A stretch of DNA of 40,621 bases from an uncultured Flavonifractor sp. GTDB lineage: Bacteria > Bacillota > Clostridia > Oscillospirales > Oscillospiraceae. Position 1 is the stretch's first letter. Every line of letters starts with the position of its first letter. The notes beneath the pieces were generated by a model. That model worked only from the letters and a program-made list of their open reading frames with translations. It made no database searches and was not told the DNA's origin. Positions 23,774 to 31,053 of the stretch are shown piece by piece. The DNA is taken from NCBI GenBank assembly GCA_944385575.1, contig CALWXT010000011.1:1-40621 (forward strand), in the 5' to 3' direction. Position numbers and translations under genes: made by a program.

Positions 23774-24325
23774 TTATTGGGGAGAGGCAAACCGTTCCGC
23801 CGCCCGGCGGATTTCAGGTTCCAGCAGACGGCTCAGCTGGTTGGCGAGCACCTCCGGCTCCTCCTTCATATCATCCGAAATCCAGCGCACCAGGATTCCG
23901 GAGAGTGCGTACATGTAAAAATCCGTTAAAAAGGTCCGGTCTTCCTCCTGGAGCGTCAGGTCGCCGGCGTACAGGTCCAACAGCTTGGACACCAGCGCAT
24001 GGGACAGGGAGAAAAACTGACAGTCCAGGTGGTCGCGCCCGCTGGAACGAAAGACGTGATAGATGGCCAGATGGTTTTCCTGAAGGTAGCGGAATGCCCG
24101 CATCAGCCCCTCATGCCAGTCGTCAGCACCCTGGAGAGCCTGCTCCGTCTCATGGGCCAGGAACCAGCGCAGCAGATCGTATATGTCCTGAAAATGATAG
24201 TAGAAGGTCTGACGGTTGACCTCGCAGTCCTCCACCAACTCCTTCACGGTAATGTCGTCCAGGAACTTTTTTTGCAACAGCTTTTTCAGAGAATTCGCCA
24301 GTGCGAGCTTGGTACTGGGGGCCAA
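23774..24325 (-). CDS. TetR-family transcriptional regulator
   Basis: 183-residue regulator with an N-terminal TetR helix-turn-helix (ITVKELVEDCEVNRQTFYYHFQD, read as TVKELVEDCEV then RQTFYYHF) and an all-helical ligand domain of the kind found in TetR_C_8 / DhaS-like proteins. The start is taken as TTG 24325 because AAGGAGG lies 8 bases upstream on the minus strand; an ATG at 24364 in frame has no ribosome site. It is transcribed divergently from the TSCPD gene, and the two promoters share one -35 box, so the regulator could control both. The ligand is unknown. A conserved efflux gene is not adjacent, although a FUSC-type protein lies 430 bases away. Confidence 0.88.
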   Translation of the reverse strand: MAPSTKLALANSLKKLLQKKFLDDITVKELVEDCEVNRQTFYYHFQDIYDLLRWFLAHETEQALQGADDWHEGLMRAFRYLQENHLAIYHVFRSSGRDHLDCQFFSLSHALVSKLLDLYAGDLTLQEEDRTFLTDFYMYALSGILVRWISDDMKEEPEVLANQLSRLLEPEIRRAAERFASPQ

Positions 24326-24391
24326 CGATCTCACCTCCTTGGTGCGGAGACGGCCGGTGATCAACAGGGCAGAAGGAAAGAACTAAATGTC

Positions 24392-24421
24392 ATTATAGCA
24401 CACAAAACAAAGAAATTGCAA
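24392..24421 (-). promoter_or_regulatory. tetR promoter
   Basis: Minus strand TTGCAA (24421-24416), 18-base spacer, TATAAT (24397-24392). The -35 hexamer is palindromic and is the same one used by the divergent TSCPD promoter. Confidence 0.75.
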
Positions 24422-24444
24422 TCCTGTCCCGGATATGCTATGAT
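24416..24444 (+). promoter_or_regulatory. TSCPD gene promoter
   Basis: TTGCAA (24416-24421), 17-base spacer, TATGAT (24439-24444), 32 bases before the start codon. Confidence 0.75.
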
Positions 24445-24476
24445 GGGCCGGACAGAGAAAGAAAGGCGGTCAGAGC

Positions 24477-24725
24477 ATGCAGAGTATTGAATTTCGGCCC
24501 AAAGGGGTCTGTTCTCAGCGTATGGAGATTGAAATGGAGGACGGTATCGTCCGCAGCCTGAAGGTGACCGGGGGATGCAACGGCAACCTCCAGGGGATCT
24601 CCCGACTGGTGGAGGGAATGCCGGTGGAGGAGGTCATCCGGCGGCTGGACGGAATCCGGTGCGGCTTCAAAAACACCTCCTGCCCGGACCAGCTGGCCCA
24701 GGCGCTCAAGCAGGTCAAGGCATAA
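24477..24725 (+). CDS. TSCPD domain protein
   Basis: 82-residue protein that is almost entirely a TSCPD domain, named for its C-terminal TSCPDQLAQAL motif. The Cys residues in GVCSQ, GGCNGN, IRCGF and TSCPD could form a metal-binding or redox cluster. Free-standing TSCPD proteins of this size (TIGR03905 type) are common in Clostridia; the domain also occurs at the end of vitamin B12-dependent ribonucleotide reductases. The function of the free form is unknown. The start ATG 24477 follows AAAGG. It is a monocistronic unit with its own promoter and terminator. Confidence 0.88.
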   Translation: MQSIEFRPKGVCSQRMEIEMEDGIVRSLKVTGGCNGNLQGISRLVEGMPVEEVIRRLDGIRCGFKNTSCPDQLAQALKQVKA

Positions 24726-24756
24726 AAAACGGGACGCCGAAGGCGTCCCGTTTTTT
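24724..24756. terminator. Bidirectional terminator between TSCPD and FUSC genes
   Basis: A 10-bp stem (24729-24738 with 24742-24751), GAA loop, A-run on the left and T-run on the right. It overlaps the last codons of the minus-strand gene. Confidence 0.93.
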
Positions 24757-26680
24757 ATCGTTTGGGCAGATCCGCCAGCAGCAGCCGGGCGTTTTGGAGA
24801 TAGCGCTCCAGCATGCCGCGCAGCTCACCCTGGGGCAGCGCATCCTCCCGTACGCCGGCCAGGCTGTCCTGAGGCGGGGAGAGGCGGCTGCGGATCTGGT
24901 TGGACAGCTCCTCCAGCGGAGAATATTCCGCGGGAGACAGCGCGCCGGTCTGGATCAGGCACTCCACCTGCTCCAGCTCGGAAAACATGTTCCACAGCGT
25001 CAGCTGCATAGTGCGGTAGCGCCCGCCCTCCTCCGGGGGAAGCTGGGCGATGTAGGCCGAGACCTCATAGTAGACCATGTGAAACTGGGAGAGCAGCTCG
25101 CTGAACAGGGCGGGCTCCACAGGGTCCCGCAGGCTGCGCTGGATGATTCCCCAATAGATGGACTGGAGATAAAACAGCGTGCGCAGGTTGCGGCGGAATT
25201 GCAGGTCCTTCCGGCTGGGCAGCAGGAACCGGTTGACCACCAGCACCAGCGCCACCGCCATGCCCAGATAGAACAGACGCAGCCAGATGGCCTCGCTTTC
25301 CGCCACCGTGAGGGTGGCCATGGTGAGGGCGAAGGAGGTGGAGAAGATGGGGTGGACCCAGGTGCCGGGGGTACAGCAGTACATCAGGGCGATCATCACC
25401 AGGGAGAAGACAAACACCCCGGGCAGGCCGGGCAGATAGGGGTACACCAGATGGACGATCACACAGCCGATGGCTGTTCCGATGGGACGGGTGACCATGC
25501 GGTGGGCACTCTCCTCATAGCTGGGCTGGAGCAGCAGGAAGGCGTGGAGCGGGAACCAGTAGGTGTGCTCAAAGTCCCACAGGAAGCTGATGGTGCAGCT
25601 CACCGACAGTACCACAGCCAGACGCAGGGCAAAGCGGAATTCAAAGCTGTCGGGCGTGAGGCGCTGACGAAAGCCCGTCCACCAGTCACGCCAGGCGTGG
25701 GCGCGGAAGGAAGGGCGGACAGTAGAGGTGAGCGGCTCCCGGCACAAAAGCAGCAGCATGTGCAGCACGCTGCGGGCAAAAATGCGCAGCCGGCCCTGGG
25801 GCAGAGGCTTTGCGTCCAGCAGGGCCTGGACCTCTCCGGCCAGAGCCTCCAGATCGGCGGTGTCTTCCGCCTCGTGGAGGCGGCGGACCAGGCCGGACAG
25901 GGTGTCCATTACCTCGGGAAAAGCGGGAGTTTCCCGGGCTTCCTGCCAGGCGGCCTCGTCGCTCACCAGGTAGGAGGCCCGCTGGAACAGCAGGGCAAAC
26001 AGGTGATAGTAGCGCTTCTGCTTGTCCGGCAGATGAAACAGGTGCCGCCGGTCATAGCCCAGCCGGTGGAACTTTTGGGCGGTGTCATACAGCTCCTTGC
26101 GGACGGAGGCGTTGCTGCCGTCCCGGGCCAGCAGCTCCAGCAGCTGCGACAGGCGGACCAGGGCCGCGTCGATCTGGCTGGCGGGGTCGGGCGCCCGGTG
26201 GAACAGGCGGGCATACAGCTCCAGCGCAGGAATGAGCAGGGCAAAGCAGAAGACCGCCGTTAAAAACTGCGTCTGAAATTCCGACGGGGTGAGAAGCCGC
26301 AGCTCCAAAAACACGAACGTCATGGCGAAGCCCAGGTAGCCCTTGGGGGCGAACTGGCTGCTTTTCCAGAACACCAGGAAGATAGGAACGGCCAGGTTGA
26401 GCACCACGCAGAGCACCACGTTCCGGGTGGCGGCATAGGACAGCAGGCAGAGCAGCAGAGGCACCAGGAACAGCCGGACATAGTCCGACGGCGTGTTGTA
26501 CTGCTTGCGCCGGAGCTGGAACAGCGTGGTGGAGCAGGTGACGACAATGATGTACCGCTGGCCAAAGAGCAGCGAGACCAGCAGGAACTGGACCATATAA
26601 AATAAAATGGTTGGCAGGGCTTCCTTCAGACGGCTGCGGAACAGCGAAGGAAAGCCCCGGAGCGCGGACATGGCGGCCAT
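24755..26680 (-). CDS. FUSC-type membrane protein (aromatic acid exporter-like)
   Basis: 641 residues arranged as two similar membrane halves, each with several helices, separated by a long soluble helical region (about residues 160-330) and followed by a cytoplasmic C-terminal helical domain. This layout matches the fusaric acid resistance / AaeB-like family of exporters. The second half carries SFEFRFALRLAVVLSVSCTI and HRMVTRPIGTAIGC, a segment typical of FUSC proteins (R.xGTxxG). Substrates in this family are aromatic carboxylates or polyamines, but none can be assigned here. ATG 26680 has GGAGGG 6 bases upstream. The leader contains a 16-bp perfect palindrome, suggesting regulation by a dimeric repressor. 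Confidence 0.82.
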   Translation of the reverse strand: MAAMSALRGFPSLFRSRLKEALPTILFYMVQFLLVSLLFGQRYIIVVTCSTTLFQLRRKQYNTPSDYVRLFLVPLLLCLLSYAATRNVVLCVVLNLAVPIFLVFWKSSQFAPKGYLGFAMTFVFLELRLLTPSEFQTQFLTAVFCFALLIPALELYARLFHRAPDPASQIDAALVRLSQLLELLARDGSNASVRKELYDTAQKFHRLGYDRRHLFHLPDKQKRYYHLFALLFQRASYLVSDEAAWQEARETPAFPEVMDTLSGLVRRLHEAEDTADLEALAGEVQALLDAKPLPQGRLRIFARSVLHMLLLLCREPLTSTVRPSFRAHAWRDWWTGFRQRLTPDSFEFRFALRLAVVLSVSCTISFLWDFEHTYWFPLHAFLLLQPSYEESAHRMVTRPIGTAIGCVIVHLVYPYLPGLPGVFVFSLVMIALMYCCTPGTWVHPIFSTSFALTMATLTVAESEAIWLRLFYLGMAVALVLVVNRFLLPSRKDLQFRRNLRTLFYLQSIYWGIIQRSLRDPVEPALFSELLSQFHMVYYEVSAYIAQLPPEEGGRYRTMQLTLWNMFSELEQVECLIQTGALSPAEYSPLEELSNQIRSRLSPPQDSLAGVREDALPQGELRGMLERYLQNARLLLADLPKR

Positions 26681-26704
26681 CCGAATCCCTCCCGCCGCGG
26701 CGCA

Positions 26705-26720
26705 TAAAACCGCGGTTTTA
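26705..26720. promoter_or_regulatory. 16-bp perfect palindrome in the FUSC leader
   Basis: TAAAACCGCGGTTTTA reads the same on both strands. It lies just downstream of the predicted start of transcription of the FUSC-type gene, a normal site for a repressor operator. The binding protein is unknown. Confidence 0.5.
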
Positions 26721-26736
26721 CAAATCCTTTCCCTTT

Positions 26737-26766
26737 ATTATAGCGGAATTGTACAGGAAAGCACAA
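26737..26766 (-). promoter_or_regulatory. FUSC gene promoter
   Basis: Minus strand TTGTGC (26766-26761), 18-base spacer, TATAAT (26742-26737). Confidence 0.65.
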
Positions 26767-26789
26767 GCACCGACAAAAAATTTCCTTCA

Positions 26790-26818
26790 TTGAAAAAGCC
26801 GCGGAGACATTATATAAT
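26790..26818 (+). promoter_or_regulatory. mutY-tdk promoter
   Basis: TTGAAA (26790-26795), 17-base spacer, TATAAT (26813-26818), 36 bases before the TTG start of mutY. Confidence 0.85.
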
Positions 26819-26854
26819 AGCTCTTACCATGAACCTGAGACGGAGGAATCACGT

Positions 26855-27925
26855 TTGCAAGCAAAACCCCTTGATCGCCTGCCGGTGCCGCTGATCCGGT
26901 GGTACCACGAAAATGCGCGGGTGCTCCCCTGGCGCAGCGACCCCACGCCCTACCACGTGTGGATCAGTGAGATCATGCTCCAGCAGACCAGGGTGGCGGC
27001 GGTGCTGGACTACTACCGCCGCTTTCTGGACGAGCTGCCCACGGTGGCCCACCTGGCGGCGGTGGAAGAAGACAGGCTGATGAAGCTGTGGCAGGGGCTG
27101 GGTTACTACAACCGGGCCCGCAATCTTCAAAAAGCTGCACGGCAGATCATGGAGGAGCACGGCGGAGCATTCCCGGACACCTATGAGGACATCCGGGCGC
27201 TGTGCGGTGTGGGGGACTACACCGCAGGAGCCATTGCCTCCATTGCCTTCGGCATCCCGGCGCCGGCGGTGGACGGGAACGTGCTGCGGGTGGTGAGCCG
27301 CATCACGGGAGACGAGCGGGATATCACCAAACCCCAGGTCAAGACGGCGGTGGGGGAGGCGCTGCGGGCAGTCATGCCTGTACAGGCGCCGGGAGACTTT
27401 AATCAGGCCCTGATGGAGCTGGGCGCCACGGTCTGCCTGCCCAACGGGGCGCCGCTGTGCACGCAGTGTCCTGCCCGGGCGTTTTGCGTGGCCTGTTTGA
27501 CGGAACGCACGGGAGAGCTGCCCGTCAAGGCGGCCAAAAAGGAGCGGCGAGTGGAGGAGCGGACGGTGTTCCTCATTTTTTATGGAGACAAGGTGGCTTT
27601 GCGCAGGCGGGCGAAGAAGGGCCTGCTGGCCGGGCTGTGGGAGTATCCCAACGAGCTGGCTCCGGCGCCCTGCCCGGTGGAGGCGGAGTACCTGGAGGAC
27701 GGCCCGGCGGGGAAGCATATTTTTACCCACATTGAGTGGCGGATGCGCTCGGTCATCGTGGGCGCGAAAACGGAAACGCTGCCGGAAGGCTGGGTGTGGG
27801 CCGACCGGGCGGACCTGGAACAGGAATACGCCGTGCCCAACGCGTTCCGCGCCTTTCAGAGCGCGGTGGAGGGACGGTTAGGAGGAGAAGAAGGATGGCA
27901 AAACTCTATTTTCGATATGGTGTGA
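26855..27925 (+). CDS. mutY: A/G-specific adenine DNA glycosylase
   Basis: 356-residue base-excision enzyme that removes adenine mispaired with 8-oxoguanine. It has the HhH-GPD fold: SEIMLQQTRVA, the hairpin LCGVGDYTAGAIAS and the catalytic Asp in PAVDGNVLRV. The [4Fe-4S] ligands follow as VCLPNGAPLCTQCPARAFC with spacing C-x7-C-x2-C-x5-C, one residue longer than E. coli MutY in the first gap; I believe this variant occurs in other Clostridia. The C-terminal NUDIX-like domain (RRAKKGLLAGLWEYP) recognises 8-oxoG. The start is TTG 26855 with GGAGG 8 bases before it. The 3' end overlaps tdk by 31 bases, so the two are co-transcribed. Confidence 0.95.
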   Translation: MQAKPLDRLPVPLIRWYHENARVLPWRSDPTPYHVWISEIMLQQTRVAAVLDYYRRFLDELPTVAHLAAVEEDRLMKLWQGLGYYNRARNLQKAARQIMEEHGGAFPDTYEDIRALCGVGDYTAGAIASIAFGIPAPAVDGNVLRVVSRITGDERDITKPQVKTAVGEALRAVMPVQAPGDFNQALMELGATVCLPNGAPLCTQCPARAFCVACLTERTGELPVKAAKKERRVEERTVFLIFYGDKVALRRRAKKGLLAGLWEYPNELAPAPCPVEAEYLEDGPAGKHIFTHIEWRMRSVIVGAKTETLPEGWVWADRADLEQEYAVPNAFRAFQSAVEGRLGGEEGWQNSIFDMV

Positions 27926-28467
27926 TGGGCTCCAGCAAGACGGCCAACGCCCTGATGGTGCGCTACAACTATGAGGAGCGGGGACAGGACGCCCTGCTGG
28001 TCAAGCCCGCCATCGATCAGCGGGATGGCGCCAGATTCGTGGCCTCCCGGGCGGGACTGAGCCACCCCTGCGTCTATTTTTCCGACCTGATGGCTATGAC
28101 GCCTCAGCAGCTCAAGCCCTACGCCTGCATCATTGTGGACGAGGCCCAGTTCCTCAGCCGGGACGAGGTGCGCTACCTCACCGACCTGGTGGACGACTGG
28201 AACATCCCCGTGATCTGCTACGGCCTGCGGGCTGATTTCCGGGGGGATCTGTTCCCCGGCTCGGCGGAGCTGCTGGCTACCGCCGACGTGATCGAGGAGG
28301 TCAAGACCATCTGCTGGTGCGGCAAAAAGGCCCTGTGCAACGCCCGGTTTGACGAGAACGGAAAGGTCATCAAAGAGGGCGAGCAGGTGGTGCTGGGAGC
28401 CAACGACAAGTATATCGGCCTGTGCCGCAAGCATTGGAAAGAGGGCAACTTAGGGCCCGTTAAGTAA
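27895..28467 (+). CDS. tdk: Thymidine kinase
   Basis: 190-residue type II (TK1-like) thymidine kinase for thymidine salvage. The P-loop is GVMGSSKTANAL, the Mg site DEAQF, and the structural zinc is held by CWCGKKALC and LCRKHW. ATG 27895 follows GGAGGAGAAGG and lies inside mutY. The 3' end overlaps the convergent small gene by 18 bases and there is no terminator between them. Confidence 0.95.
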   Translation: MAKLYFRYGVMGSSKTANALMVRYNYEERGQDALLVKPAIDQRDGARFVASRAGLSHPCVYFSDLMAMTPQQLKPYACIIVDEAQFLSRDEVRYLTDLVDDWNIPVICYGLRADFRGDLFPGSAELLATADVIEEVKTICWCGKKALCNARFDENGKVIKEGEQVVLGANDKYIGLCRKHWKEGNLGPVK

Positions 28468-28635
28468 GTCGGGGGCCAGACATTCCGTGGCCAGCAGAAG
28501 GCCAAGACGCAGGCCCTGCTCAAAGGAGTACATGCCGTGGCCGGCGGCTGGATTGTTCCTCAGATTTTCCGGCCACCGGTCGGGGGCGGGCGGGCCTACG
28601 AAGTAATGGTAGAGCAGTTCCATGGTTGGGGACAT
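28450..28635 (-). CDS. Small conserved-looking protein, function unknown
   Basis: 61 residues beginning MSPTMELLYHYFVGPP and containing FEQGLRLGLLLATECL, an amphipathic helix. No membrane span or known motif. The reading frame extends to 28686, but the ATG at 28635 is preferred because GGAGG is correctly placed on the minus strand. It has its own promoter with a perfect TTGACA, overlapped by palindromes that should bind the XRE regulator encoded divergently. This regulated arrangement supports it being a real gene. Tail-to-tail overlap with tdk is 18 bases. It may belong to a family of short clostridial proteins whose role is not known to me. Confidence 0.6.
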   Translation of the reverse strand: MSPTMELLYHYFVGPPAPDRWPENLRNNPAAGHGMYSFEQGLRLGLLLATECLAPDLLNGP

Positions 28636-28646
28636 GAGAACACCTC

Positions 28647-28674
28647 CATAATACGCAGTGAACTGTGTATTATG
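28647..28674. promoter_or_regulatory. Operator palindrome 1
   Basis: A 28-bp inverted repeat with arms reading CATAATACGCAGT and, on the other strand, CATAATACACAGT: one mismatch plus the two central bases. It lies just downstream of the -10 of the small gene promoter, where a bound repressor would block transcription. Confidence 0.65.
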
Positions 28675-28703
28675 ATGGTAACACACAGTTTATTGCGTGT
28701 CAA
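28675..28703 (-). promoter_or_regulatory. Promoter of the small gene
   Basis: Minus strand TTGACA (28703-28698), 17-base spacer, TACCAT (28680-28675). Confidence 0.6.
28681..28700. promoter_or_regulatory. Operator palindrome 2
   Basis: A 20-bp imperfect inverted repeat (ACACACAGTT on the left, TATTGCGTGT on the right; two mismatched pairs) inside the spacer of the small gene promoter. Its left arm repeats the ACRCAGT half-site of palindrome 1. Confidence 0.5.
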
Positions 28704-28713
28704 GGGGGAGCCT

Positions 28714-28932
28714 ATGTTTGCGGATAGAATTCGCGTTTTGCGCGGAGAGCGCAATTTGACCCAGGCGGAAGTGGCTAAAGAAGTTGGACTTTCGCCGCGG
28801 GGCTATCAGGATCTGGAACTGGGCAGAAAGCCCAAGTATGATACACTGCTCAGCATTGCCGACTTCTACGGCGTGTCCGTGGACTGGCTCATGGGGCGCA
28901 CCCAGCGCAGAGAGGTGTGGACGGAGCATTAG
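28714..28932 (+). CDS. XRE-family helix-turn-helix repressor
   Basis: 72-residue Cro/CI-type regulator consisting of one HTH_3 domain: IRVLRGERNLTQAEVAKEVG, then LSPRGYQDLELGRKPKYDTLL (split at the turn) and DFYGVSVDWLMGR, the standard ending. ATG 28714 has GGGGG 5 bases upstream. It is divergent from the small gene at 28450-28635, and two palindromes lie between them. Such pairs are typical of phage or plasmid-like switches and toxin-antitoxin modules, but no other mobile gene is nearby. It most likely represses itself, its neighbour, or both. Confidence 0.9.
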   Translation: MFADRIRVLRGERNLTQAEVAKEVGLSPRGYQDLELGRKPKYDTLLSIADFYGVSVDWLMGRTQRREVWTEH

Positions 28933-28954
28933 CATTGGCATGCCTCCGGCGGCA

Positions 28955-29101
28955 CCGCTTTCTTTCCAAAGAAAGCGGCGGGAAAGAAAGGGTCGGGGCG
29001 GGGGATTCCGAATTTCCCCCGCCCCGACACCCCACCCCTTAAAACGGCCAAAGAGGGGGAACTGTGGTTCCCCCATCTTTGGAAACTCCCCCTTGGGGGA
29101 G
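28955..29101. repeat. Four consecutive hairpins in an intergenic cassette
   Basis: Four separate inverted repeats follow each other: 28955-28978 (CCGCTTTCTTT stem), 28992-29028 (14-bp GC-rich stem), 29048-29082 (CCAAAGA plus GGGGGAAC stem with one bulged base) and 29086-29101 (CTCCCCC/GGGGGAG). This fills most of the 204-base gap between the XRE gene and the radical SAM gene. None is followed by a T-run. The pattern resembles dispersed intergenic palindromic repeats; copy number in the genome is unknown. Confidence 0.7.
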
Positions 29102-29136
29102 GTGACGGAGGCTGCGTCAGGAAAGGAACGAAAGTT

Positions 29137-30012
29137 ATGATCTGCAATCTCTGCCCCAGACAGTGCGGGGCGCTGCGGACGGAAACAGAGGGCCATGGCC
29201 TGTGCCGGATGCCTGAGGCGCCGGTGGCGGCCAGAGCGGCCCTCCACAAATGGGAGGAGCCGCCTGTCTCAGGGACAAACGGCTCCGGTACGGTGTTTTT
29301 TTCCGGCTGCTCCCTGGGGTGCGTGTTCTGTCAGAATGAACAGATCAGCCACCGGGATTTTGGTGCGGCCATTTCGATCTCCCGGCTGCGGGAGATCTTT
29401 TTTGCGCTGATCGGCCAGGGCGCCCACAACATCAATCTGGTCAATCCCACCCACTATGCCCACGTGGTGCGGCAGGCGCTGGAGGAGCCCCTGCCGGTGC
29501 CGGTGGTGTGGAATTCCGGCGGCTACGACCGGGTGGAGACCCTGAAAGCCCTGGAAGGAAAGGTGCAGATCTATCTGCCCGACTACAAATATCACACCCC
29601 GGAATACGCAAAACGGTATTCCGGGGCGGAGGATTACCCGGAGGTCGCCCGGGCGGCGATTCTGGAAATGTTCCGGCAGACCGGGCCCTGTGAGTTCGGG
29701 GAAGACGGCTTGCTCAAGCGGGGCGTCATCGTCCGGCATCTGCTGCTCCCCGGAAAACTGGCCGAGGCCAAGCGGGTGATGGACTGGGTGCGGGAACAGT
29801 TTGAGCCGGGACAGGTGCTCTTTTCCCTTATGAGCCAGTACATCCCCTGGGGACGGGCGGCGGAGTTTCCCGAGATCAACCGGCGGGTCCGTCCCTCCGA
29901 GGCAAGAGCGGCGGAGCGGTACATGGCTGACCTGGGCCTGGAGGGCTTTGCCCAGGGGGTGGAGGCCGCCCAGGCGGAATACATCCCGCCCTTTGATCTG
30001 ACCGGCATTTGA
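29137..30012 (+). CDS. Radical SAM protein, PflX / PFL-activase-like
   Basis: 291 residues. The radical SAM cluster motif is CSLGCVFC (C-x3-C-x2-C) followed by QNEQIS. Four further cysteines open the protein (CNLCPRQC and GLCRM), a pattern of the PflX-like group of uncharacterised radical SAM proteins related to pyruvate formate-lyase activase. The GGYDRVETL and DYKYHTPEYA segments also fit. The target is unknown; members are often called putative glycyl radical enzyme activators, but no glycyl radical enzyme is nearby. ATG 29137 follows AAAGGA. Convergent with the pseudouridine synthase gene, with one base between stops. Confidence 0.88.
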   Translation: MICNLCPRQCGALRTETEGHGLCRMPEAPVAARAALHKWEEPPVSGTNGSGTVFFSGCSLGCVFCQNEQISHRDFGAAISISRLREIFFALIGQGAHNINLVNPTHYAHVVRQALEEPLPVPVVWNSGGYDRVETLKALEGKVQIYLPDYKYHTPEYAKRYSGAEDYPEVARAAILEMFRQTGPCEFGEDGLLKRGVIVRHLLLPGKLAEAKRVMDWVREQFEPGQVLFSLMSQYIPWGRAAEFPEINRRVRPSEARAAERYMADLGLEGFAQGVEAAQAEYIPPFDLTGI

Positions 30013-30013
30013 T

Positions 30014-30916
30014 TCAGGCCAGCAGGGCCGCCATATCCGGAGGCAGGGGAAGCTCCCAGCACATGGATGCGCCGGTGACCGGATGGGTCAGGGACAGACG
30101 GGCGGAATGGAGGGCGGGCCGGGAGATCAGGCTCTGCTCCTCCGTGCCGTAGAGAAAGTCACCGGTGAGGGGACAGCCCAGGTGGGCCATGTGGACCCGG
30201 ATCTGGTGGGTGCGGCCGCTGTCCAGCTCCAGCTCCACCAGGCTGCGGCCGTTGGCGGCGCGCAGGGTCCGGTACCGGGTGCGGGCCCACTGGCCCTCTG
30301 GGTCCACCCGGCGGGCAATGACGGAGCCGGGGGCGCGGGCAATGGGCGCATCCACGGTTCCGGAGGGGGGCTGGGGCGCGCCGTCACACACCGCCAGATA
30401 GAGCCGGCGGAAGGCGGGCGTATGGAGCTGCAGCTTCAGCTGCTCCTGAGCATGGGCGTGCTTGGCCACCACCATCAGCCCGGAAGTGCCTTTGTCCAGG
30501 CGGTGGACCAGATGGATGTCTGCCAAGAGGCCGGTCTGCTGATAATACCAGGCGATGTGGTTGCAGAGGGTGCCGTCCGGCCGGCCGGGGCCGGGATGGA
30601 CGGGAAGGCCGGGAGCCTTGTTGACCACCAGGATATCCTCGTCCTCATAGACCACATCCAGAGAACCGGGGGTGGGCGCCATATCCAGCCTGGGGTATGG
30701 ATCGGACACCAGAGCTGAGAGCACCTGACCTTCCGCTGCCCGCTGGCCGGTGATGGCGCGGACGCCGTCCAGCAGAATGCCGTCCTCCAGCTGCTTGATC
30801 CGGCGGATCACGGTGCCGGACAGGTGCAGGTCCCGGCGCAGCAGCGTATCAATCTTCTCGCCGGACTGTGCCGGCGTGACCGTCAGCGACAGGCGGCGGG
30901 GGGCTTGGGTTTCCAT
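30014..30916 (-). CDS. RluA-family pseudouridine synthase
   Basis: 300 residues: an S4-like N-terminal region (SGEKIDTLLRRDL) and the RluA catalytic domain with the Asp nucleophile in HLVHRLDKGTSGLMV, VVNKAPGLPVHPG, and the RTHQIRVHMAHLGCPLTGD signature. It converts uridine to pseudouridine in ribosomal RNA; clostridial members are usually RluD or YtzG/RluB-like paralogues, and the exact site cannot be told. ATG 30916 has AGGAGG 5 bases upstream; a GTG at 30934 in frame lacks a ribosome site. Confidence 0.92.
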   Translation of the reverse strand: METQAPRRLSLTVTPAQSGEKIDTLLRRDLHLSGTVIRRIKQLEDGILLDGVRAITGQRAAEGQVLSALVSDPYPRLDMAPTPGSLDVVYEDEDILVVNKAPGLPVHPGPGRPDGTLCNHIAWYYQQTGLLADIHLVHRLDKGTSGLMVVAKHAHAQEQLKLQLHTPAFRRLYLAVCDGAPQPPSGTVDAPIARAPGSVIARRVDPEGQWARTRYRTLRAANGRSLVELELDSGRTHQIRVHMAHLGCPLTGDFLYGTEEQSLISRPALHSARLSLTHPVTGASMCWELPLPPDMAALLA

Positions 30917-30965
30917 AAGAGCCTCCTGCTTCACTTTTTTTCCAGTATAGCATGAAATGCCCCGC

Positions 30966-30994
30966 TTTTCAAAGAGCCGCTTTTGTAGTATAAT
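30966..30994 (+). promoter_or_regulatory. hemW promoter
   Basis: TTTTCA (30966-30971), 17-base spacer, TATAAT (30989-30994). The leader then carries a 9-bp hairpin (31009-31017 with 31022-31030) without a T-run. Confidence 0.65.
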
Positions 30995-31053
30995 ATCTCT
31001 TATAGGATGCGGGCCGATCCTTCGGCCCGCTCTATTGGAATCGAGGTGCTCCC

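Noticed and set aside
31009-31030. Hairpin in the hemW leader as a riboswitch or attenuator
   Set aside because: It is a simple 9-bp stem with a 4-base loop, no T-run and no conserved motif that I know.
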